This document shows positions 15,920 to 23,974 of a stretch of DNA of 36,773 nucleotides, one piece after another; position 1 is the first letter of the stretch; each line of letters opens with the position of its first letter. Both the position numbers and the translations under genes were made by a program. The stretch is from an uncultured Pelagibacteraceae bacterium (GTDB taxonomy: Bacteria; Pseudomonadota; Alphaproteobacteria; Pelagibacterales; Pelagibacteraceae). The notes below the pieces were generated by a model that worked only from the letters and a program-made list of their open reading frames with translations, made no database searches and had not been told where the DNA came from. The DNA is taken from the NCBI GenBank assembly GCA_902634325.1, contig CACPJP010000008.1, positions 1 to 36,773 of the forward strand. The letters are read 5' to 3'.

Positions 15920-17277
15920 TTATATTTCCAAGTTGTCTTATTACCTTCGTCTTCAATAGTTACTCCGCTACTTTCTAACTCTTTTCTTATACTGTCTGCT
16001 AATTTATAATCGCCTTTTTTTCTAGCATTTTCTCGATCCTTGATTTTGCTTTTAATTGTTTTTTCATCAATTTTCGATTTTGTTTTTTTAAATTTTTTCC
16101 ATGTTTCTAAATCTTCCTCTAACAAGCCGATAAGTTTACATCCTGAAAGGAAAAGTTTTTTTGAAGACTTGTCCCCTTTAGAAGCTTTATCGTAAAGCAA
16201 ATGTAATTTTGATATATAACCCGGAGTATTTATATCTTCCAAAAGTGGTTTTAATAAATCATCATCTAAATCACTTTGGGTGATCTTTTCAAACTGAGTG
16301 TACCATTTATCAAGAGTGCTTTGGCTCTCCTTGATTAAATTCTCATTCCAATCTAGAGGTTGTTTGTAATGAGCACTTAACAATGCAAGTCTAATAACTT
16401 GTCCATTAATTGTTCCTTTCATTTTTTCAATAGTAACAACATTGCCTAAAGATTTTGACATTTTTTCTTTATTAAAAGTGACATAGCCATTGTGTAACCA
16501 GTAATTTGCAAATTTATCTGTTTTATTAGCACAACATGATTGTGCGATCTCATTTTCATGATGAGGAAAAACAAGATCTAATCCTCCGCCATGAATATCA
16601 AAATTTTTTCCAAGAAATTTCTCACTCATAACAGAACATTCTAAATGCCACCCTGGTCTTCCTCTCCCCCAAGGTGAATCCCAACCTGGATCTTCTGCTA
16701 TGGACGGTTTCCAAAGAACAAAATCAAGAGGATCTTTTTTTGATTTAGAAACTTCTACTCTTGCTCCAGCAACTAATTCTTCTGGATTTTTTTTTGATAA
16801 CTTACCATAATTTTTAAATGAACTTACAGAAAAATAGACATGTTTATCTTTTTCATAAGCATTTTTATTTTTTAATAGATTCTCAATCATAGCGATCATG
16901 CCTTTGATGTGTTCTGTCGCCTTTGGTTCGAAACTTGGTTTAAGACAATTTAAATATTTACAATCATCGTGGAAACTTTTAGTAGTACTTGTTGTAAGCA
17001 TATCTACAGGTACCCTATTCTTTTTTGATGATTCAATTATTTTGTCATCTATATCAGTTATATTTCTGACATAAGTTACTTTGTTTTTCTTAAAAATCTT
17101 TAATAGAACTCTATATAAAACATCAAAAACAACTAATGGTCTTGCATTTCCTATGTGTGGAAAATCATATACTGTGGGACCACAAACATACATTCCGACT
17201 TTGTCTTTGTTTATAGGAACAAATTTTTCTTTTTTTCCAGAAAAGGTATTAAAAATGTTTAATTCTTTACTCATCAT
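15916..17277 (-). CDS. cysS: Cysteinyl-tRNA synthetase
   Basis: CysS charges tRNA-Cys. This class I synthetase shows MYVCGPTVYDFPHIGNARPLV with the HIGH motif at 41-44 (HIGN), KMSKS at 272-276, and the zinc ligands C32, C214, H239 and E243. At 453 residues it is a normal length, with the anticodon-binding helical part at the end. The start overlaps nadE by 11 bp; two consecutive ATGs (17277 and 17274) could serve. It overlaps cimA by 4 bp. Confidence 0.98.
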   Translation of the reverse strand: MMSKELNIFNTFSGKKEKFVPINKDKVGMYVCGPTVYDFPHIGNARPLVVFDVLYRVLLKIFKKNKVTYVRNITDIDDKIIESSKKNRVPVDMLTTSTTKSFHDDCKYLNCLKPSFEPKATEHIKGMIAMIENLLKNKNAYEKDKHVYFSVSSFKNYGKLSKKNPEELVAGARVEVSKSKKDPLDFVLWKPSIAEDPGWDSPWGRGRPGWHLECSVMSEKFLGKNFDIHGGGLDLVFPHHENEIAQSCCANKTDKFANYWLHNGYVTFNKEKMSKSLGNVVTIEKMKGTINGQVIRLALLSAHYKQPLDWNENLIKESQSTLDKWYTQFEKITQSDLDDDLLKPLLEDINTPGYISKLHLLYDKASKGDKSSKKLFLSGCKLIGLLEEDLETWKKFKKTKSKIDEKTIKSKIKDRENARKKGDYKLADSIRKELESSGVTIEDEGNKTTWKYK

Positions 17278-18007
17278 CCATCACACAAACAGGTATGGGT
17301 TTCATTTTATGTAAATTTCTTTTTCTAATCTCAATATATTTATCATAACCTTTGCTTTTTTTATCCTTCATTGCTTTTTCTAATTCTTCGTAAGACATTC
17401 CCAATTGCTTAACATCCGTTCTTCCGTCATCCCAGAGTCCGTCTGTTGGTTCTGCGTCTAGTATTCCTTTTGTAATACCAAGTGATTTTCCCATCTCCCA
17501 AACCTGAGTTTTAGTGCAATCAGCTATAGGTGAAATATCAACTCCTCCATCCCCATATTTTGTATAAAAACCAACTCCAAAATCTTCTACTTTGTTACCT
17601 GTTCCCACAACTATTCCATTGTTAGCTGCAGCTACTTGATAAAGAGTTGTCATTCTTAATCTAGCCCTGGAATTCGCCATACCGTGTTCGTTTTCAAATT
17701 TTGATAAACTTTTCTTGAAAGATGAAAAAACTTCATCAAGTTGAACTGTATGACCTTCTACATTTTTAAATTTATTTTTTAACCATTCCTGATGTTTTAA
17801 ACTCAAATCATGTTGTTCTTTAATTTGTTTAATGGGCATTGAAAGAACAATGGTTTTTTTTCCAGTCAAAGCACAAAGTGTACTGGTCACGGAAGAATCT
17901 ATGCCTCCAGATATACCTATGACCAATGAACTTGCCTCTTTTGGCATTGACTTACAATATGAGTTTATCCAATTTTTAATTTTGTTTATTCTGTCTAAAG
18001 TTTGCAT
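17267..18007 (-). CDS. nadE: NH3-dependent NAD+ synthetase
   Basis: NadE makes NAD+ from nicotinic acid adenine dinucleotide. The 246-residue protein has only the synthetase domain: the PP-loop VIGISGGIDSSV (29-40), GTGNKVEDFGVGFYTKYGDGGVDISPIADCTKTQVW (about 135-170), and PTDGLWDDGRTD. There is no N-terminal glutaminase domain, so ammonia must be free or supplied by another protein. It overlaps cysS by 11 bp, and lies 49 bp downstream of aroG with a hairpin between. Confidence 0.95.
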   Translation of the reverse strand: MQTLDRINKIKNWINSYCKSMPKEASSLVIGISGGIDSSVTSTLCALTGKKTIVLSMPIKQIKEQHDLSLKHQEWLKNKFKNVEGHTVQLDEVFSSFKKSLSKFENEHGMANSRARLRMTTLYQVAAANNGIVVGTGNKVEDFGVGFYTKYGDGGVDISPIADCTKTQVWEMGKSLGITKGILDAEPTDGLWDDGRTDVKQLGMSYEELEKAMKDKKSKGYDKYIEIRKRNLHKMKPIPVCVMDDE

Positions 18008-18034
18008 AATTTTACTATCATCTAATTAATAGAC

Positions 18035-18061
18035 CTTAGTAATTGTTTTTCAATTACTAAG
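18035..18061. other. Perfect 11-bp inverted repeat over the aroG stop codon
   Basis: CTTAGTAATTG (18035-18045), a 5-nt loop, then CAATTACTAAG (18051-18061) forms a perfect 11-bp stem. The aroG TAG stop (18057-18059, minus strand) lies in one arm. No U-tract follows on either strand, so it is not a standard intrinsic terminator. It could mark an RNA end or separate aroG from nadE expression. Confidence 0.6.
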
Positions 18062-19436
18062 ATACTGCTTGAATAATGTTTTTGGAATATTGGGAATTTT
18101 TCTTAATTTCGTCGGAAATTAAGAAAGCAAGTTCTAGCGCCTGACTTGCATTAAGTCTTGGGTCACAATGAGTGTGGTATCTATGAGAAAGATCTTTTTC
18201 AGATATCTTTTGAGCACCACCTGTACATTCTGTTACATTCTGTCCTGTCATTTCTATATGTAAGCCGCCAGCATAAGTTCCTTCTGACTGATGAAGGGCA
18301 AAAACTTTTTTAACCTCTTTGACAATGTTGCTAAAGGGTCTTGTTTTAAAACCGGTTGTAGACTTAATAGTATTCCCATGCATTGGATCACATGACCAAA
18401 TAACATTTAGTCCTTCTTTTTTAACCGCTTTAATAAGTTTTGGCAAAAATTTATCAACATTCTCTGCACCAAATCTTGAAATTAAAGTTAATCTTCCCGG
18501 TTCGTTTTCAGGATTAAGAATATTACATAATTTTACAAGTTCTTCTGGTTTTAAAGACGGTCCACATTTAAGTCCTATTGGATTTTTTATTCCTCTGCAA
18601 AATTCAACATGACCTCCATCTGGTTGTCTAGTTCTATCTCCAATCCATACAAAGTGAGCTGAAGTGTCATGGTATTCTCCTGTTGTAGAATCAACTCTCG
18701 TCATAGCCTGTTCAAAAGGCAAAAGAAGTGCCTCATGAGAAGTGTAGAAGTTAACTGTTCTTAATCTTCTATTACTTTCAGGATTAATGCCACAAGCTTC
18801 CATGAAAGCTAGTGCATCACTAATCTTATCTTCTATCTCTTTATATTTTTTTCCTTGAGTACTACCTTTAACAAATCCAAGATTCCACAAATGAACTTGG
18901 CGAAGATCTGCAAAACCACCTTGGGAAAAAGCTCTTAATAAATTCAAAGTTGATGCTGCTTGAGAATAGGCTCTAAACATTCTTTTGGCATCAGGCTTTC
19001 TAGCTTTTTCAGAAAACTCAATTCCATTTATATTATCACCTAAATATGTAGGAAGTTCTTTTCCATTCTTAACTTCAACTGGAGAACTTCTTGGCTTAGA
19101 AAATTGTCCAGCTATTCTTCCCACTTTAACAACTGGTAAAGAAGCAGAAGAAGTTAAAACTAAAGCCATTTGCAATATAACTTTGAAAGTATCTCTTATA
19201 TTATCTGGATGAAACTCCGCAAAACTTTCTGCACAGTCTCCACCTTGTAAAAGAAAAGCTTTTCCTTGGCATACATCTCCTAAATTCTTTTTAAGTGAAC
19301 GTGTTTCACCAGCAAAGACCAAAGGAGGAAAACCTTGTATTTTTTTTAAAACAAGATCTAGTTCTTTCTGGTCCTCATACTTAGGAATATGTTTGACCGG
19401 ATAATTTTTCCAGTTATTTAATTTCCATTTTTTCAT
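18057..19436 (-). CDS. aroG: 3-deoxy-7-phosphoheptulonate synthase, class II
   Basis: This enzyme condenses phosphoenolpyruvate and erythrose 4-phosphate in the first step of aromatic amino acid synthesis. It is the class II (plant/Mycobacterium-like) type, shown by FLLQGGDCAESFAEF, STTGEYHDTSAHFVWIGDRTRQPDGGHVEF, GLKCGPSLKPEEL, IWSCDPMHGNT and a C-terminal ECTGGAQKISEKDLSHRYHTHCDPRLNASQ. A TTG six bases upstream is possible, but the ATG at 19434-19436 gives MKKWKLNNWKNYPVKH, which fits the family start and yields 459 residues. TATAAT (19453-19458, minus strand) lies 16 nt upstream of that ATG. Genes around it are unrelated single-copy core genes. Confidence 0.96.
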   Translation of the reverse strand: MKKWKLNNWKNYPVKHIPKYEDQKELDLVLKKIQGFPPLVFAGETRSLKKNLGDVCQGKAFLLQGGDCAESFAEFHPDNIRDTFKVILQMALVLTSSASLPVVKVGRIAGQFSKPRSSPVEVKNGKELPTYLGDNINGIEFSEKARKPDAKRMFRAYSQAASTLNLLRAFSQGGFADLRQVHLWNLGFVKGSTQGKKYKEIEDKISDALAFMEACGINPESNRRLRTVNFYTSHEALLLPFEQAMTRVDSTTGEYHDTSAHFVWIGDRTRQPDGGHVEFCRGIKNPIGLKCGPSLKPEELVKLCNILNPENEPGRLTLISRFGAENVDKFLPKLIKAVKKEGLNVIWSCDPMHGNTIKSTTGFKTRPFSNIVKEVKKVFALHQSEGTYAGGLHIEMTGQNVTECTGGAQKISEKDLSHRYHTHCDPRLNASQALELAFLISDEIKKNSQYSKNIIQAVS

Positions 19437-19452
19437 ATTCAACCTACAGTCT

Positions 19453-19458
19453 ATTATA
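19453..19458 (-). promoter_or_regulatory. Likely -10 of the aroG promoter
   Basis: A consensus TATAAT on the minus strand lies 16 nt before the aroG ATG. The best -35 is TTGGTT (19478-19483) at an overlong 19-bp spacing, so only the -10 is persuasive. GTAGG between it and the ATG may serve as a weak ribosome binding site. Confidence 0.45.
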
Positions 19459-19510
19459 TAATGTATATATTTAAAAAAACCAAGTTAGAATACAAATTAT
19501 AGGTAATATA

Positions 19511-20191
19511 ATGGCTAAATTTACGAAAATAATTCATAAAAATAATGAAAATCTTTTAATTAAAAAATTTATTCAACATTTTAAATACTGTGTGTCTAGA
19601 AAAAGAAAGAATAGATTTTCTTTCGTATTAACTGGAGGGGATAGCCCAATCAATCTTTATCGTAAACTTTCTAAGGAAAAAGGTATTCCTTGGAAAAAAA
19701 TTGATTTTTTTCTTTCTGATGAAAGATACATAAATGAAAAATCAAAATTCTCGAATATAAATATTTGTAAAAAAAATTTATTAGATAAGGTTAATATTTC
19801 GAAAAGACAAATTTATAAAGTTTCAACAAATAATAAATCTGTTAAAAAAGACTCTAAAATTTATGAAAATAAAATTAAAAATTATTTTCAAAATAAAAAA
19901 GCTATTTTTGATTTAAGCTTGATAGGAATGGGACCAGATGGTCATATTGCGGGTTTATTTAAAGAGAACATAATAAATAATTCAGAAAAAAATGTCGGCT
20001 TTGTTAAAAGAGAAGATTTTACTAGAATTGGACTTACATTAAAATGTATAAATAATAGTAAAGCAATTTTTTTATGGGCACCCAATAAAGAAAAGATAAA
20101 AATTGTAAATAAAATATTGAAGGATAAAAAATTTAAATATCCAGCTTCTTTTTTGAAAAAAAAAAATAGCCTTTTATTCTACTGTAACTGA
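19511..20191 (+). CDS. pgl: 6-phosphogluconolactonase
   Basis: Pgl hydrolyses 6-phosphogluconolactone to 6-phosphogluconate in the pentose-phosphate and Entner-Doudoroff entry. The 226-residue protein has the DevB/Pgl marks: FVLTGGDSPINLYRKL (about 38-53), WKKIDFFLSDERYI (about 60-73), and LIGMGPDGHIAGLF (about 138-151), which resembles the sugar-phosphate site of the related glucosamine-6-phosphate deaminase. No zwf or edd gene is nearby. Its 3' end overlaps glmS convergently by 18 bp (20174-20191). Confidence 0.92.
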   Translation: MAKFTKIIHKNNENLLIKKFIQHFKYCVSRKRKNRFSFVLTGGDSPINLYRKLSKEKGIPWKKIDFFLSDERYINEKSKFSNINICKKNLLDKVNISKRQIYKVSTNNKSVKKDSKIYENKIKNYFQNKKAIFDLSLIGMGPDGHIAGLFKENIINNSEKNVGFVKREDFTRIGLTLKCINNSKAIFLWAPNKEKIKIVNKILKDKKFKYPASFLKKKNSLLFYCN

Positions 20192-21991
20192 TTTTGCTAA
20201 GTTTCTTGGCTTGTCGATATCACATTTTTTAAATAATGCCACGTGATATGATAGAAGCTGAAGAGGAATAGTAAATAAAAAAGGTGTAAGTGCTAAATCA
20301 GAATCTGGTAAATCAATTTGAAATCTTATATTTTCGCTTATTACTTTTCCGGCTGAATTAGTTAGCAACAAAACCTTTCCTCCCCTTGCTATTACCTCTT
20401 GCATATTTGATAAAGTTTTTTCAAAATATTTATCTTTTGGTGCAATAACAACAACTGGCAAACCGTCTTCGATCAAGGCTAAAGGCCCATGCTTCATTTC
20501 TCCGGCCGGATAACCTTCCGCATGTAAATATGAAAGTTCTTTTAACTTTAAAGCACCTTCCAAAGCAATTGGGTATGAAGATCCTCTTCCTAGAAACATT
20601 GAACCCTTAGACCTGTATATATCTTTTGCAATTAGCTGTATTTTTTCTTCTTCTTTTAGAGATTCTGTTATTAATTCTGGTATTTTTTTTAATTCACTTA
20701 TTTTGTTTTTGTACTCCTTGTTATCAATATCTTTTCTTACTTCTGCAATTTTAAGAGACAGCAGATACAACACAAGCATTTGTCCTAAAAATGCTTTTGT
20801 AGACGCAACACCAATTTCTGGTCCTGCATGAATCGGTAAAACACAATCTGAATGTCTAGCTATTGAACTTTCCACAACATTTACAACCGAGCACGTTTTA
20901 ACACTTTCTTTTTTACAAAGATCTAAAGCTGCATAAGTGTCAGCTGTTTCGCCAGATTGAGACACGAATATATATAAATTATTTTTATTAAATCTATTTT
21001 TTCTATATCTGAATTCTGATGCTATATCGGTTTCTATACTCAAAGTTGTAAATTCTTCTAACCAATATTTTGCTACCAAACATGAATGGTAAGCTGTTCC
21101 GCATCCAATAAGAATTATTTTGTTTATTTTTTTAGGATCAATAGGAAGGTTATAAAAATTAATTTCTTCACGAATTTTATCAATATATTCCTTTAAACAA
21201 GTTTTTGTTGTAATGGGCTGTTCAAAGATCTCCTTGATCATAAAATTTTTATAGTTTCCTTTGCTTACAGAAGATTTGTCCTCGGACAGTGTAAAGATTT
21301 CCTTATTAATCTTATCTCTCTTTGAATTATAAAATTTTATATCATCTTTAGATAGAACACATACATCTCCATCGTCTAAATAAGAAATCTTATTTGTCAT
21401 AGATTTTAAAGCATAAGAGTCTGAGCCTAAATAGTTTTCACTATTTGAATATCCGACAGCAAGTGGACTCCCTCTTCTTGCCCCAATCACAAAATCTTTA
21501 TAATTTTTGAATATAATTCCTAGAGCAAAACTTCCTTTTAACATCTCTAAGGTCTGGAATACTGATTCCAAAGGTTCTAATTTTTTTAACTTTTCTGTAA
21601 GTAAGATTGTTATTACTTCAGTGTCAGTTTGAGATTTGAAAACTTTTCCAGATTTTTCTAAATCTTTTTTTAATTCATCAGAATTTTCTATTATTCCATT
21701 GTGAACTACAGAAACTATTTCGCTTGAATGAGGATGGGCATTTACTTCGTTTGGCACGCCATGGGTCGCCCATCTTACATGTCCTATTCCCAAATTTCCT
21801 TCACTTGGATTCTGAAATAAAATTTTTTCTAATTTTTCAACTCTACCTGGACACTTTTTTTCATTAATTGCTCCGTTACTAATCGTGGCTAAACCCGCTG
21901 AATCATAACCTCGATACTCTAATTTCTTTAAAGCATTAATTATGTTTATTGATACTGACTTATTGCTAGCTATACCTATAATTCCGCACAT
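20174..21991 (-). CDS. glmS: Glutamine:fructose-6-phosphate aminotransferase (isomerizing)
   Basis: GlmS makes glucosamine 6-phosphate, the entry to peptidoglycan and LPS amino sugars. The N-terminal glutaminase domain begins with the nucleophile C2 (MCGIIGIA), followed by RGYDSAGLA, GHVRWATHG and AHPHSSEIVSVVHNGII. Two SIS sugar-isomerase domains follow (GCGTAYHSCLVAKYW and SQSGETADT; then GRGSSYPIALEGALKLKE). The C-terminus DKPRNLAKSVTVE is the family ending that closes the active site. Length 605 is normal. The start touches the last base of the glmU-like stop, so the two are coupled. The 3' end overlaps pgl. Confidence 0.98.
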   Translation of the reverse strand: MCGIIGIASNKSVSINIINALKKLEYRGYDSAGLATISNGAINEKKCPGRVEKLEKILFQNPSEGNLGIGHVRWATHGVPNEVNAHPHSSEIVSVVHNGIIENSDELKKDLEKSGKVFKSQTDTEVITILLTEKLKKLEPLESVFQTLEMLKGSFALGIIFKNYKDFVIGARRGSPLAVGYSNSENYLGSDSYALKSMTNKISYLDDGDVCVLSKDDIKFYNSKRDKINKEIFTLSEDKSSVSKGNYKNFMIKEIFEQPITTKTCLKEYIDKIREEINFYNLPIDPKKINKIILIGCGTAYHSCLVAKYWLEEFTTLSIETDIASEFRYRKNRFNKNNLYIFVSQSGETADTYAALDLCKKESVKTCSVVNVVESSIARHSDCVLPIHAGPEIGVASTKAFLGQMLVLYLLSLKIAEVRKDIDNKEYKNKISELKKIPELITESLKEEEKIQLIAKDIYRSKGSMFLGRGSSYPIALEGALKLKELSYLHAEGYPAGEMKHGPLALIEDGLPVVVIAPKDKYFEKTLSNMQEVIARGGKVLLLTNSAGKVISENIRFQIDLPDSDLALTPFLFTIPLQLLSYHVALFKKCDIDKPRNLAKSVTVE

Positions 21992-22632
21992 TATTTTTTT
22001 CTCTTGTAATTTTCTATTTCCTCTTGATCAGATCTTTCTAGAGCTAAAGAGTTTTCTTTTACATCCTTAGTAATTACTGAACCAGCTCCAACAATCGATT
22101 TTTTATTAATTTTTACAGGAGCTACCAAAGATGAATTTGATCCAATAAAAACATTATCAGAAATAATTGTTTTATTTTTTTTAACACCATCATAATTACA
22201 TGTAATAGTTCCAGCTCCTACATTTGTATTTTTTCCAATCTCGCTATCACCAATGTAGGATAAATGATTTACTTTTGAGTTAGACTTAATTTTGGATTTT
22301 TTCGTCTCCACAAAATTTCCAATCCTAACTCCTGGCATTAAGTGGGTTCCAGATCTGATTCTTGCATAAGGTCCAATAGTAACTTTACTTTCTATTTTTG
22401 CTCCCTCGATATGACTGAAAGATAAAATTTCAACATTGTTTCCAATTTTCACTTTTTTGCCAATAACCACATAAGGATTGATTGTTACATTTTTTCCAAA
22501 CTTAGTGTCGTTGGATAAAAATATAGTCTCAGGCGCAATTAGATTTACACCAGATTTTATTGCTTTTTTTCGTAAATTTTCCTGATTTACTTTGTAAGCT
22601 TGAATCTTTTTAAATTTTGAATTTGTCTTCAT
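21991..22632 (-). CDS. Stand-alone GlmU C-terminal domain: glucosamine-1-phosphate N-acetyltransferase
   Basis: This 213-residue protein is a left-handed beta-helix acyltransferase that aligns with the C-terminal half of bifunctional GlmU. The linker-like N-terminus (VNQENLRKKAIKSGVNLIAPETIFL) matches the region after the GlmU uridylyltransferase. Then come hexapeptide repeats, GPYARIRSG, VRIGNFVET, NHLSYIGDSEIG with the catalytic histidine at 123 (H363 in E. coli), VGAGTITCNYDG and IGSNSSLVAPV. The N-terminal pyrophosphorylase domain and its GxGTRMxS loop are wholly absent; upstream is only 72 bp, then gph on the other strand. It probably acetylates glucosamine 1-phosphate with acetyl-CoA, with UDP transfer done by a separate protein. 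The glmS pairing supports this. Whether glmU should be its symbol is a matter of naming. Confidence 0.85.
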   Translation of the reverse strand: MKTNSKFKKIQAYKVNQENLRKKAIKSGVNLIAPETIFLSNDTKFGKNVTINPYVVIGKKVKIGNNVEILSFSHIEGAKIESKVTIGPYARIRSGTHLMPGVRIGNFVETKKSKIKSNSKVNHLSYIGDSEIGKNTNVGAGTITCNYDGVKKNKTIISDNVFIGSNSSLVAPVKINKKSIVGAGSVITKDVKENSLALERSDQEEIENYKRKK

Positions 22633-22654
22633 AAAAATTTCTCTTTACATTAGA

Positions 22655-22678
22655 TTTGTGATGGTAATAAGTCACAAA
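22655..22678. promoter_or_regulatory. Inverted repeat in the divergent spacer between the glmU-like gene and gph
   Basis: TTTGTGA (22655-22661), 10 nt, then TCACAAA (22672-22678) forms a perfect 7-bp inverted repeat in the centre of the 72-bp spacer between two divergent genes. The half-sites resemble operator halves, but the 10-bp gap is not the 6-bp gap of CRP/FNR sites. It could be an operator or just a weak hairpin. Confidence 0.35.
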
Positions 22679-22704
22679 ATGTTTCTTTTTAATACTTAAT
22701 AAAA

Positions 22705-23367
22705 ATGACTCAAAAATTAACAATTCTATTCGATTTGGATGGCACGCTAGTGGATACTGCGCCAGATCTGATGGTTGCACATAATCATGTTATGAAAAAA
22801 TTTGGTTTTCACCAAAAAAACCTTGGTGACATTAAACACCTTGCTAGTCGTGGTGCTTGGATCATGATGCAAAGGTCATTTAAAGAAGAGATAACAGACG
22901 AAAAAATAAAAAAAGAAATGGTAAAAGAATTTATAAATCATTATGCAAAAAATATTGATAAAGAGAGCAGGCCTATTATAGGTGTTGTTGATTTTTTAAA
23001 GTGGGCGAAGTCAAAAAAAATTTCAATGGCTGTATGCACTAATAAACAAGAAAAACTTGCTGTTGATTTATTAAAGAAAATAAAATTAGCAGAGTATTTT
23101 GATTATATAGCAGGCTGTGACACTTTTGATTTTAATAAACCAGACCCTAGACATCTAACGAACGTTGTTGAGATACTTGGTAGAGATATAAATAAAACTA
23201 TAATGGTTGGTGATAGCGAAGTAGACTCTCAATCAGCTTATAACGCTAAAGTACCATTTATATTGGTAGAAGATGGTTACACAGAAAAAAAAGCTGATCA
23301 AATTCCTCACGACATTGCTGTTAAAGATTTTTTAAATTTTGAAAAAATTATAAACAAATATTTATGA
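22705..23367 (+). CDS. gph: HAD-family phosphatase, probable phosphoglycolate phosphatase
   Basis: This 220-residue HAD hydrolase shows motif I LFDLDGTLVDTAPDL (nucleophile D10, acid D12), motif II AVCTNKQEKLA, and motifs III/IV NKPDPRHL...IMVGDSEVDSQSA. The cap is the alpha-helical C1 type. The TAPDL after motif I and the GDSEVD...A pattern match Gph, which recovers 2-phosphoglycolate from DNA repair and oxygenase side reactions. Other small phosphate esters remain possible. It begins a plus-strand run and overlaps the LysE-family gene by 4 bp. Confidence 0.8.
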   Translation: MTQKLTILFDLDGTLVDTAPDLMVAHNHVMKKFGFHQKNLGDIKHLASRGAWIMMQRSFKEEITDEKIKKEMVKEFINHYAKNIDKESRPIIGVVDFLKWAKSKKISMAVCTNKQEKLAVDLLKKIKLAEYFDYIAGCDTFDFNKPDPRHLTNVVEILGRDINKTIMVGDSEVDSQSAYNAKVPFILVEDGYTEKKADQIPHDIAVKDFLNFEKIINKYL

Positions 23368-23966
23368 TAGACCTTCAACTTTTTTCTGCGCTTGTAACCT
23401 ATTATTTTATAATGTTTGCAACTCCAGGACCTAACAACGCTATGTTAACTGCTTCTGGATTAAAATTTGGTTTTGCTAGAACTCTCCCACATTTGATCGG
23501 TATTCCTCTTGGTCATATTTTTCAAATAGGCTTGGTTTGCTACGGGTTGGGTAATTTGTTTTTAATTTTTCCTCAACTACAGTTTTATATGAAGATCTTA
23601 TGTTGTTTGTATTTACTATTTCTTGGTTGGAAAATGATTGGTTCCTTCAGCCTAGTTGAGAAAGATACCGGCGGAAGACCTTTAAAATTTTATGAAGCAT
23701 CATTATTTCAGTTCATTAACCCAAAAGCGTGGACGGTAGCCATTACTGTTGCGTCTGGCTTTTTTCCTGCTGAAGAAAATTTTATAATCGCAACTATATT
23801 TATAACTATTACGGCCGCAGTAGTTTGTTTTCCTTCAATATGTATTTGGGCTGTTTTTGGAAATAGTTTAAGAATCTTTATTAAAAACACAAAAATTAAA
23901 AAGATTACTGAGTATATTTTGGCAGCTTTATTAGTTTTAACTGCTGTTCTTATTGTAATAAAATAA
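23364..23966 (+). CDS. LysE/RhtB-family amino-acid exporter
   Basis: This 200-residue inner-membrane protein has about six hydrophobic segments. It carries the LysE-superfamily opening ATPGPNNAMLTASGLKFGFARTLPHLIGIPLGH (about 19-51), the internal LFLGWKMIGS, and FQFINPKAWTVAI (about 114-126). Such proteins export amino acids or related small molecules. It is coupled to gph by a 4-bp overlap and lies 8 bp upstream of an acyltransferase gene. The substrate cannot be read from sequence. Confidence 0.88.
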   Translation: MIDLQLFSALVTYYFIMFATPGPNNAMLTASGLKFGFARTLPHLIGIPLGHIFQIGLVCYGLGNLFLIFPQLQFYMKILCCLYLLFLGWKMIGSFSLVEKDTGGRPLKFYEASLFQFINPKAWTVAITVASGFFPAEENFIIATIFITITAAVVCFPSICIWAVFGNSLRIFIKNTKIKKITEYILAALLVLTAVLIVIK

Positions 23967-23974
23967 ACGTCATA

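Noticed and set aside
18035-18061. The aroG/nadE hairpin as an intrinsic terminator
   Set aside because: The stem is AT-rich and no U-tract follows on either strand.
22655-22678. CRP or FNR binding site
   Set aside because: Half-sites look similar (TGTGA/TCACA) but the spacer is 10 bp, not 6.
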